A stretch of DNA of 64,000 nt, taken from positions 15,909,026 to 15,973,025 of the forward strand of contig WMCF01000012.1 in the NCBI GenBank assembly GCA_009792885.1. Direction: 5' to 3'. The stretch is from Eremophila alpestris peregrina (taxonomy: Eukaryota > Chordata > Aves > Passeriformes > Alaudidae). The translations under genes were made by a program, and so were the position numbers. A model generated the notes under the pieces. It was not told the origin of the DNA and searched no databases. It worked only from the letters and a program-made list of their open reading frames with translations. Each line of letters starts with the position of its first letter. Within the stretch, counting starts at the first letter, position 1. Shown here piece by piece: positions 51,199 to 63,100 of the stretch.

Positions 51199-54100
51199 GT
51201 GAGTGCCGGGGGCCGGGGCGGGGGGCGGCGGCGGGCGCTGGGCTGACCGGCTGTGCCGTCTCCGCAGACCGACATCGGGGACATCCTCGTGGCCGTGAAC
51301 CCCTTCCAGCCGCTGCCGCTCTACGGGAGAGAGGTGAGAGCCGCGCCCCCCGCCGCGCCCCGCCGCCCCCCGGCCGCTCACGCCTCTCCGCCGCCGCTTC
51401 CCCGCAGGTCTCCGAGCGGTACCGACCCCTCCAGACCGACGCGCTGCCGCCCCACATCTTCGCCGTGGCCAGCCGCGCCTACCACGCCATGCTGGGCCGC
51501 GGGGGCGGCGGACCCCGCAACCAGTGCATCCTCATCAGGTGAGCGCCGGCCGGGGGTCCCGGGGCTGGCCGGGGGCTGGGGGCGGCCCCCGAGCTCTCGG
51601 CTGGGATATCCCTGCCCAAAGTTCAGGTGAAGCTCTTCGTGGGTTCTGTTGGTTGAGTCAAAATCCATCTGCGCTAGCAACACACCCTTCATCCCGTTCG
51701 GTGGTGGGCATGTCTTGAGAACACGTGAGCAGACAAAACTGGCTTTCGTGGGGCAGTTCGGCCAGCAAACTTAACAACAGTAAAGATTCCAGGTTCACTT
51801 CTGGTGGGGAACCAGCCACTGGAATCCAGCTCTGGGAAAAGCCATTGGGTGCTCAGCTCTGGCGATGCAACTGCCATGGCAAAAGCTGTAGTAAAAGTTG
51901 GAAGGATGATAATGGAAGGAACTAATTTTCACAAAGTGGAGCTTCCCAAGTGTAAATGAAGAGCAGGAAGAATCAAAATATGCTTTTCTGCTCTAAGACC
52001 TTTGGGAATCTGGTCAGGGAGGATCTTAAAGTCGTGGGCAGTTCTGTGCACTGCAAGCCAGGGAACAGTGATTCTTTTAACCAAAAAGCCTACCAGTATC
52101 ATGAACATTTCACTCCATCTTGTCACTCTTGTTCTGCTGGAATTCTGCAGCACAGCAGGTAGCACCATTTAGTAGAGAAAGCCTCAAACAACATCAACTG
52201 GCAGAGAAAGCATTGAACAGTGAGGAGAAAACCTTGAAACATTAACTGTCTCTTCTCTACAACAGGGTGATGTAGAGAACAATTTAAATGTCTTCTCTGT
52301 TAAAATGCTACCTGCCAACTTGTTTGAATTAATGCTCCTTTGTATTTGCCTTCTGATCATTTTATCAGTACTTTCAGTCTACATGGTGTGGAAGTCAATT
52401 GCTGAATCACTGCTGAGTGTTTTCATGGAGCTGGGAACTGACTTGGAGTGGTATTTGAGCCCCACTAATTTCTGTAGCCTTCTGACCACTGGTACCTGTG
52501 CTTTACATGAAGTGCTCTCAGGAAGTGGTGGCCATGGAGTCAGCAGGTACAAGAGGCACTGCTGGTAGGGCTCTAGGAGATCGAGAACAGTCGTTGTGTT
52601 GGGAGGTGGGAGACAAGAAAGAGTAACCTGTGAGAATTTGTCAGGTGGTCAGTGGTTCGGTTGTTTTCTGCCAGCATTTCAGAGATGAGTCTAATACATT
52701 TCTGTGTGTCTTGCAACCTTTTACCTGGTCTGTGTGCTACTGTCACAGGAAATTCATGGTTTTCCTCTCAATGGGTGGTGAAATACTAATTAACAGGTTT
52801 TCCTACATGAGCTCAGTTGGGGTGAAAAGGGAAGATGAGGTCATTCCTGTTAGACCACAGTTCACCATAACAGCACAGGGACACACCAGGATCTGCTGTC
52901 CCTTGTGGTCTCTTTAGTGTCTCCAGCTGAGTCTGGGAGGTCTGGATAGCATTCTTCAGAGGTGATGTTGGATGAACCAGCTGGTTGCCAAATCATAAGT
53001 GTTCATTGCTAAAAAATTGTCCTTGGCTACACTGGTCCCTCTTGCCTTCCTAGTCCTAAAGGACATTAGTCATAGCCTGCATGTGCTGCAGTACAGCACT
53101 TGGCTCACCTGAAGATGGCTTTGCATTTCTTCAGAGCTGGGGGCAGTTACACACCTGTTGTGCTTGCAGGACCTTGCGAAGGTGTTGTGCTGTTGGAAGA
53201 TCTAAAGTCAAGCTTGAACCATCCATGCTGTTGGATTTTTTTTTTTTTTTGTGGAGGAGGGAAGTTACTGAAAAATAAAAATAAACCTGACATACTGAGC
53301 AGGGGCACAGGATGGCATGTTCTCAACTGGCAAAATGGTCTTATTTTGTTTATATGTATTTGGATGGTGTAGGTCTGACCTGTGCTTGAGATCAGTAATC
53401 TGCTCTAGTACTTGAGGTTTTTAGCCACCTATGACACATACTTGATACCAAGCACAGAGCCACTGGGAGCTAGAAAGCAGTAAAACCACACCACATGCTC
53501 AAAGGTCAGCTCAAAGGAAGTGGGAACTTGCCCTCAAGTATACCTTCAGCATTTCCTGCATTTATTTTTTTTCCTCGCATATGCTGAAGTTCTGGTGTGA
53601 TGTTATCAGTTAAGGACGTGTTGTCTCACTGATTTTACATTCCCTCTCCCAGGACTGGGGAAAGTGCACTTTCCAAGTGCTGGTTGTTTGACTTGGAGGT
53701 GGAGGCACCGTGGATGTGTGACAGCAGAGTGACGTGGATGTGTGACAGCATAGGGACATGCACTGCTGGCACTGTGGGAGTGTGGGCAGCTCTGCACCCA
53801 CATTTCCAGCTGTCTGGCACATGGATGTGTGAAACACCCAAGATCTGAGACTTCTCATGATCAGTGTGATCCAGGTGTGGATGTGATGTGGATAGGGCAA
53901 ATCTCTCTGGAGAAAGAGGAAGTTTTTGGCCCCAGCATAAGCAAGGGAGTTGACATACCAGATGACTTTTGAAGCAGAGCAAATGGTCTGTCTGGTACCT
54001 CCCATCCAGAATGGGAGACAGCATGGGGTATATCTGTGCTCCCTTGCAGAGGGGGAAAAGTTCCCTGATGAAGGACCAGAACATCATGGCACACCCTGTG

Positions 54101-57100
54101 TGAAGCTGTGGCATGTGAGTTTTTACTCACACATTGCTGAAAAAATTGTGAAACTCTTATAGGGCACTCTCAAGTGATGGAGCACTTGAGCCATAAGGGG
54201 CAGAACAATTATACTTTAAGTTTGATGGAATTTATTTTGCTTTTCCTTGGCAGTGGAGAGAGTGGTGCTGGGAAAACAGAGAGTACGAAGTTTTTGTTAC
54301 AGCACATAATGAACCTATGCAAAGGCAACTCACAGCTGGAGCAGCAGATACTTCAGGTAGGTCACTGCAGGATGGTGCTTGAAGGTGCAGAAGGAACACT
54401 GCTGCAAGACAACTTAAGCATTAGGCTTAGGAAGCCTCCTGGTGAATCACTACTGGAAATAAGGGAGCCACACATAAGACACATAAGAAAATAGTGAATA
54501 AGAATGGTGAGATGGCTGGCCACAAATTAGGAGGGTTAATAGGTCAGTAATTTTGTTTGCTGGAGATGATTCTTAAACTAGAGAAAACTATTGCAATCAT
54601 TTAGCATGTTCTCTGTTACAAGAGATTATTTTTCTAAATAATTTCCTGTTTGAGGTAGAACAAAGACTTTCATTAGAAAAATGAGATCTTTATTTAATGG
54701 TACAGAGGGATGAAGAATTCACATAGACCCTTTCGTAACCTATCCTTGGCTACTTACACTGCCAGGCACACGTCTGCTAGCTGGCTAACTGCCATCCTTG
54801 CTTTTTTCATATATCTTTGCTAGCTCACTTTGAAACATATTTGACTCTTTGGTCTGAAGTATTTCCACTTGAATTTCTCCCCAGGGAGTTGTGAGGTTTT
54901 CTAAGCAAATCATACTCTAAACCTTCCATGTGATAGACTAAGAAGAGTGAGTTCTTGGACTGCTTCACTTTAAAGTCTATCTTCTCAGATTTCCTGTAGA
55001 AACATAGAGGTTGTTCTCTGTATGGTAGGTTAGAGCCTACCAAGCCACTCTATCACTCCCCCTCCTTGACTGGACAGGGGTAGAAAAATATAACAAAAAC
55101 TGGTGGGTTGACATAAAGACTGTGAGATCACTCAGAATGACAGACAAACTAGGCTCAGCTGAGGGAAAACTAATTTAATTTCTTGTCAGTTAATATCAGA
55201 GTGGGATAATGACAAATGAGAACAAATCTTGGAATACCTTCCCCAACTCCTCCCTTGTCCCCTAGGCATGACTTCCAGTTTCTCAACCTTCTTCCCTCCA
55301 GTAGCACAGGCAGATAAGGGATGGGTGTTGGGGTCAGTTCATCACAGATTCTGTGCTACTGTCTTCTTCCTCGTGTTCTTCCCCTCTTCCAGCATGGAGT
55401 CCCTCCCACAGGAGACAGTCCTTTGGGAGCAGACTGTTCCAGTGTGGGTGCCTTGACATGATGCAGTCCTTCAGGAGCAGGCTGCTCCAGTGTCAGTACT
55501 GTCCATTGGGTACTTGTACATCTGTACTTAAGGAACAGACTGCTCTAGTCTGGGTCCTCTCCGCATGGTACAGTCCTTCAGGAGCAGGGTGCTCCAGTGT
55601 AGGCTCCCCACAGGGACACAAGTCCTGTTGGGAAGCCTGCTCTAGCATGGGCTCCTCTCCACAGGCCACAGGTCCTGCCAGGAAGGCTTCCCATGTTGTC
55701 ACAGCCTCCTTCAGGCATCCACCTGCTCTGGTGTGAGCTCCTCCGTGGGCTGCAGGTGGATCTCTGCTCCCCCCTGGACCTCCAGGGGCTGCAGGGGCAC
55801 CGCTGCCTCACTGTGGGCTGTACCTTGGGCTGCAGGGGAATCTCTGCTCTGGCAGCTGGAGCAGCTCCTGCCCCTCCTCCTTCACTGGCCTCGTATCTTC
55901 AGAGCTGCTCCTCTCACACATGGTCACTCCTCTCTCCCTTCTGTGGGTGTGCAGCACTTTTTATCCCAGAGGCACTGCCACTGTCACTGTTGGGCTCAGC
56001 CTTGGCCAGTGGCAGGTCTGTCTTGGAGCCAGCTGGCATTGCTTCTGTTGGACTGGGGGAAAGTGTCTGGCATCTCCTCACAGAAAACAGCTTTAGCTCC
56101 TCCTGCCACCAATATATTGACATGTAAACCCAATGCCCCATGCTGTGCTTTGGGCTCTGAAATGGTGTATTAATTCAGTGCCGTGTCATCCATGTTGGAT
56201 CCAAGGTGAATGCCTGTGCTGGGTTGTGAGAATGTGACATTGATACACCTGCTGTCTCTGCTTAGAGCTGGCTTGGGCCACACTGCCAAGCTGCTTCTGA
56301 CCTGAGCAGGTTCCACAGGCAGGAGAGCTGTGTTTGCTCAGCAGAGTGCCTAGAGCCAGCCTGCAGTTCCTTCACTGGAAATAGCTCACTTCAGCCCAGA
56401 TGAGCTGCCCTTGGAAAGCCTAGAGGTGACAGTGAAGAAATAATATGCATCTTATTTGGTTCCTGTAGATGTATCCGAGGACTTAGTTAGTCCTTTAGGG
56501 GATTACAGTCATACCTTAAAGCTGTGTTCAACAGGCTGCCCAGCATCTATTTTGAGGCACTCTTCTTCCAGTTGACAGGCATTCTTTGCTCAAATACAGA
56601 AAAACTGTCATTTTAGCACCTTTGCATGCAGCTTAGCAAACTGGTCTGAGCTGTTAATTTCTTTATAATGCACTGTCCTTACATCTACAAATTTCAGTAG
56701 CTAAGCTGTCATACTTATATTAACTGAGTGCCATGGTGGCTTTGTTTATTGCTGTTGTATAGCACTCATATTATCTAGTGACAACAGATACTGTGTGGAA
56801 ATAGGTTATCCCAACCTTATCTTCTAACAAATGACTCAGTGATCTTACTGAGATCCCATCAGTTCAATTGTAGTGATCATTGTTAATCTCATGCTGCTTT
56901 GTGATATTTGCCTCTTCGAATTTCTTTATACAAGCAGAGATAAAATAGGTGCTGATCCGTATTCATGGAGTGGTTCCTTTCCAGCTGAGCTCTGAGTGGC
57001 AAATGCTAAAGATAAATTTTTCCAAGTAAATTAGATTGGATCACTTAATCTAAGGAATGGTTGTTCTGCTTCTTCACCTATTTTAGGTGAATCCACTGCT

Positions 57101-60100
57101 GGAAGCTTTTGGCAATGCCCAGACAGTGATGAATGACAACAGCAGCCGCTTTGGAAAATACATACAGCTGCGTTTCCACAAAAATACTGGTAAAGTCAAG
57201 GGCAGTCTCTAGCCTGGGGAGTAGTTAGGAACTGAGAGAGTGTGCTGAGTAACCAAAACTTGTGGTGGGTAAAATTTTGGCATTTCCCTGTGGGAAGAGT
57301 GTACAATTAAATAAAATCTCACAGCAACCACTGTTGGATAGGACCTGGACAGGATTAGGCCTGGGTTTGGACAGAGTGGGAGTATGGCAAGGATATGGGT
57401 GTGAGAGTGCAGGGTAAGAGTCAGTAACACTCTGTGATGCCAAAAGCCTTTGTTTCTGCTAAAAGAGGTGAACAGAAATCTCTAAGACCACAGGAAGAAT
57501 TGAGAAGCCCATTTCCAGTGTGCTGGGCAGCCTAGAGGGTCTTGGACACGAGAGAGTTAGTTTGGACAATTCTGTGCTCCTGGACCAAAGAAGAGATGTG
57601 GGACAGCCCAGGCAGCTTCATGTCCCCCAGAGTGAAGTTCCCCACCCTGCCACCTTTTTGTGTGCAGTGCAAGGTGCAAAGCTGAGTGAGTACCTGTTGG
57701 AGAAGTCACGGGTGGTGCAGCAAGATACTGGGGAGAGGAATTTCCACATCTTCTACTACATGTTTGCTGGACTGTCTTCAGAGCAGAAGGAGATGTATGG
57801 GTTATTGGATCCTTCACTCTACAGGTGCGTCAAAGGCAGACCCTAGTTTAGTCTTTGTGGGTGGATAGAGCATAATGGAGTTTTTTGTCTGCCCTGGGGT
57901 TTTATCTATGGATGAGTGGAAGACAGAGTGGGATCTGAATTGAGCTACATGGAGAGATACTGTGGATCATCATGGAAGCTGGGAGGTCTGGGGTCTCTGC
58001 TGCACTACTTTGGAAAAGTTTCTTTCCTCTTCGTGTCTCCACTTCTGGTGATCTGTTTTATTCCCCTGGGGTAAGACTGAGTTACAGTGCTGATTTTTAG
58101 TGTGACAGTTTTTATGGGATATGCACTTTCTCAGGTACATAAGTGGACGATTTGGTACAGAGGAAGTAGCTGAACGCTGGAAGCACAAATACCAAGAGGT
58201 TTGCAATGCCCTTGACATGGTGGGCTTCCAAGAACAGGTTAGTCCTGGGGCTGTTTCATTTCCCTCTGTGCTTCCTGCAGGCACAGGATTTCTTTCTAGC
58301 TGCTCTTTTGAAGCTCAATCCTATTTCTTTCTCTAGATTTTCCATGTTACTTCAAGACCACCTGAGTCTGCCAGACTTTCTGGAGGGCTTTTCCCACAGG
58401 TTGCCTGTGCCTCTTAACTTCTCTGACTTCTGGGTCGTCTGTGTTGTATGTGCTACATGCTGGTAGGTTTTTCAGACACCTTTCTTTTGTGTTTCAGGAG
58501 CAAGTGGACATGCAGGCTATCTTGGCTGGTGTGTTGTCTCTGGGCAATGTGACCTTTGAGCCTGAGGAGAGTGATGGGTCTGTAAAAGTCAGTGAAGCCT
58601 CGCAGGGATGGCTGAAGGCTGCAGCGGTGAGTCACAAGAAATGTTGACAGAAACCTTATGGGTATGATGCTCTTTCCCACTGGCTGTGTGACTGCAGGAG
58701 CTGTTCCTGCCAGAATATGTTTCTAACTCAGAATGTAAAAGTTCCTAAAGAACAAGGGCTTTTTTTGGAAATGTACAGTTTGATCCCATGACAGCATTTC
58801 TGTTCACTGCTATTCATGCCCAAAGAGATGCATCTCAGCTTGTATTTCTTGTGTGTCTAGAACCAGTGTTTTACATAGTCAGCATATACCTTGCTGACTT
58901 CATGAAATGCAAGCTTTTTAAAACTAAATGTTTTATATTAGTGAGTGTGATGATACCTTGGAGAAATTCAGGTGTGCAATATTTGCACACTAGTTCTGTG
59001 TTTTCATTGGATTTTGTCCAAGGATACCACCCTAAGTGCTGTCATTTTTGTTAGTTATCTTGAAGTAAGCTTTCTACTATTTTGCATGAAATTATCATGG
59101 ATTAAGAAGTTTATATTTCCCAGGACCATTCCATTTTTGTTATATGTGATGGAGAAGTTATCATGCTTTGTTAATGACACAGGACAGGAAAAAGTAACAT
59201 CTCCCCTTTCTGTTTCTTTCCATTTGAACCTATTTGAAATCCCAGCACCCTTGCTCTTCGGTTTCACTCCCATCTCTTTGCCTGTTTCCCTCCTACACCA
59301 TACCTGAAACAACCACCTACGTCTGTTCAGCAGCCAACTCCTTTTTATCTTATTTCTGAAAGCCTGCTCCTCATTTCTTGCCCACAGGAGGGGAATTCCT
59401 GTTAAATCACTGGGGGGTTCAGTGTGTCTGAGTTTGCTTTGTTTCCTGCCTGTCCTGTGGGTTCCTGTGACTCTGGAGCTCAGATACTTCAGCACCTGCA
59501 CAGCCACCTCCGTGTGGTGCTGTTCAATAAGTCATTAAACCACTCAGCAGGGGCTGGCATGCCTCCCAAAGAGGGTGAAAGGTGACAGCGCTGGGAAAGC
59601 AAAACAAAAAGTATTTGAGAGCCAGTGTGTGAGGTTGGTCTCTGCGGGGGTGGAGCAGATCAGAGCCCGCATCTGACTCTGGCACCAGCAGGAGCACTTG
59701 CCTTACAGTGGGGCTCAAAGGCCTGGGCCTGAATCATCACCCTGAGACACACAGACACACACAGTCCCCACGAGCAGAGTGAGGGCTTACAACTGACTGT
59801 CCGCGTCTATTCCCTGTTTCCCAGGGTCAGTTTGGAGTCCAGGAAGATGAGCTGTTAAAATGCCTCATTTGTACAATGTCCGTGACCCGAGGCGAGCAGA
59901 TCCAGCGTTTTCACACCCAGCAGCAGGCAGAAGGTAGGAAGCACAATGAATTGCAGATGTGCTGGCTAGAGAGACTGGGTTTTGATGGAAGGGTATCCCC
60001 ACACATGTGCAGCTTGTTGGGAACAAAGATGTCCTTCTGTGCCCCTTCCTTTCTCTCACACAGAGGCAAGTATGTCAGTGTTTATCTGTTTAGTCTCTTA

Positions 60101-63100
60101 CTGACATGTATGGCCATGAATGCTGCTTTTGTTTGGTCTCCAGGAGACTGCAGAGATTAAATGAGGAACCAAGGAATTAGCTTTGCTTTCTGACTCAGTC
60201 CAGCCCAGAAAGAAACTCTGGGTATTTGTGCAAAGGAGAGGAAGGCTCCTGTTGCAGGGTGCTGATAGTGTGCAGAGCTCCAGGTAACAGATGGAGAAAC
60301 AACCACGAGAACAATGAGATGTCACAGTGTCAGGAATGGAGTGAAAAGAGTAAAATAGCAAGCACAAGGTCTTATTTTCCATTTCAGTAAAAGAAGAAAA
60401 CAACCTAAAATAATCTGTACCAAAAGATTCATTTAAATTATAGTATTTTAAAAGCTAATTAAAAAGAAAGATTATTGCTTCAAATAAATAAAAGAAGAAA
60501 ATGAAATGGGATTAGCTGGTTCTGTTTTACAAATTTCTCTAGACAATAAAATATACATCTCTAATCATAAGTCATCTTAATTTGGTCTCCTTCTTAGAAT
60601 GTCAGCAAGCTTTCCATCAGTTGTGTCCTTTTCTTGCCTACAGCATTTAAACACTTAGCAACTGTGGGCAAGGAGGAAGAGAACCATCCAGTTTTCTAAG
60701 TAAAATCTGGAACATCTCCCTTGGTTTAGCAGTGAGGGGATCCATACTTAGTATATCTTCAGAGGAGAAAGCAAGTCTCTGGATATTCTACAAAGTGGCA
60801 TGACTCAAAAGTGCCCTGTTGTGGCGTGGCTGATCTTGTAGAAAGATTGTGAAGAATTTGGAATTTAAGAGCTGTTTGTACAGCTCCCACTTACAAAGGG
60901 AGGGGATCCATGGTTTATCTGATCTTTTAAGCAACTTTATACAGATATTGTTGCTAGAGGTGGTTGTATTGAGCCAGCTTGTGTGTGGTGTCCCCTGTGA
61001 AGACCTTCAGTGAGCTGCTGTTGTTCCCTCTGTGCAGATGCTCGGGACTCCATTGCAAAGGTGGCCTATGGCCGAGTGTTTGGCTGGATTGTTTGCAAGA
61101 TCAACGAGCTGCTGGCTGAGAACGTGGATCCTGAGGTGGAACTGAGGGAGATAGGTGAGTTTTGCCTGCCTTGCTGCTGTTCTGTTCTCAAATGTGCATC
61201 CCCCAGCCACAGTGAAGGGCAGGCACAGCATGGAGTTTCACAGAGCTTGCGTGCTAGGATGCATTATCGAAACTGTGATCCTGCTAGAGATAAGAGTCAG
61301 CAACATGAAATCTGTAGGGCTTTGTTCGACTCTGAGCAGTCAGAGGATTTGAAGCAACTGTGAGGCTGTACTTCTGGGGCACTCTGGCTTAGCAGGGAAG
61401 CCAGGCTGGAGTGGGTCTTCTCTTAACTAACTCTCCAAGCTGTGGAAGAGTGTCTCTTTGCTGCATTTTCCCTCTGCCACAAGAGATTTAGTTGTATGTT
61501 GGTGTACACAGTAATCTGCAGGCTCCATAATGTGCTCTTCTTCCCGTTTTTTTAGGCATCTTGGATATTTTTGGGTTTGAAAACTTTGCAGTAAATCGTT
61601 TTGAACAGCTTTGCATAAACTTGGCCAATGAGCAGCTGCAGCATTTCTTCAACCATGTAAGTCTGCTGAGGGTGACCTCACCTTGTGTTGCTGAGAAAGC
61701 AGAGCACTGCTCTACCTGGCACATGCAGGAGAGCATGGGGAAAAACATGTCTATTGCCTGGAAGGACAGAAATAGTGAATAGTGAAGCAGGATAGAGAGC
61801 AGCAACCTTCCCTGCTGGGTCAGGGGAGCCACGGGGACAGGAAAGGAAGAGGTAGAAGGATCAAGCAGTAATCAGAATCATAGTAGCAGGGACACTTCCA
61901 TCTGACAAGTGTTCCTGCTTTATGCATCAGGACCAGTGAGTGCCACAGTTACAGGGCATGCTGTTACAGGGAGAACAGCAGCTACATCTTGGACGTCTCA
62001 TGCTGTGGCTGAGAATGCCACACCTCTGTTCTTTTGTTCAGGGCAGATGGTCAGGGAGGAAGATGTTTGGGGTTTGTCTAGCCAAGGCTGTTGCATGCTT
62101 CAACTTCTTTTTTCTTTACTTCAGCATATTTTCCAGCTGGAGCAGGCTGCTTATAAGGAAGAAGGACTGCCTTGGGAGACCATCACATTCAACAATAATG
62201 AACCTATTCTGGTGAGTAGGAGGACTGACAGAATGTAATTGTTCTGTCCAGCCAAGAGAAAAGTCTTGTTCTTTCTACCATGGGGAGGAGATGCACCTGG
62301 GAAGAACCTCTGCAAAGGGTGGTGAGGATGAGAGGGGATTTACACTGCTTTACATAGGTGTCATGCATCTTCTTTCCTGCAGAATCTGCTCCTGGCCAAG
62401 CCCCTTGGGCTGCTGTCTCTTCTGGATGAGCAGAGTGCATTCCCTCAGGTAACTACGAGAGAGGAGGCAGAGAAAATATTCTGGGGGCTAATATATCAGT
62501 GAATATCTGGGCTACAGAGAAAGCTCTTGGGTTGGAGTGCAGGATGAACAGAGATGCTCCCATGTGTGATTTCTGAGACAAGACATCCAGAGCAGGGGCA
62601 TTGGCGTCGCTGAGAAGAGTCAGGAGAAGGTACTGCAGAAGACTATTGCACAGCCAAGGATACTTCCAGCACTTTGTCTTGATTCCATGTGTCCTCATCA
62701 GGCCTCTGTTGCACCTTATGATATCTGCTCTCTTGCAGGCAACTGATAAGACATTTGTGGATAAATTAAACAGCAGCTTTAAGGGGAATTTGCACTTCCA
62801 GCCAGCCCGAGGCCGTGTTTTGGGCTTCAGCATCGTTCACTATGCTGGGAAAGTATGTACTGCTTGCAGGAAGAATGTTGTTGTAGTGTATGTTGGAGGG
62901 GGTGGAAGTGTTGCCTGATAAATAAGGCTTTGATGTTCAGGAGTGTGTGGTCTGAGGAAGACACTAACAGAAATTATGTGTTCCAATTCTAGGATTGCCT
63001 CCTAGAATTCCCTGAGGTTTATGTAAAAGGTGCAGGAAGAGAAGACCCCTGAGGAAAATGGGGCTACCTCTCATAAGCGTAGGGCATTAGAAGAATCTGC

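Noticed and set aside
50755..51381. 208-codon open frame on the minus strand over the CpG island
   Set aside because: It is the reverse of the hexamer repeat and of the myosin first exons. The low-complexity product is a GC artefact.
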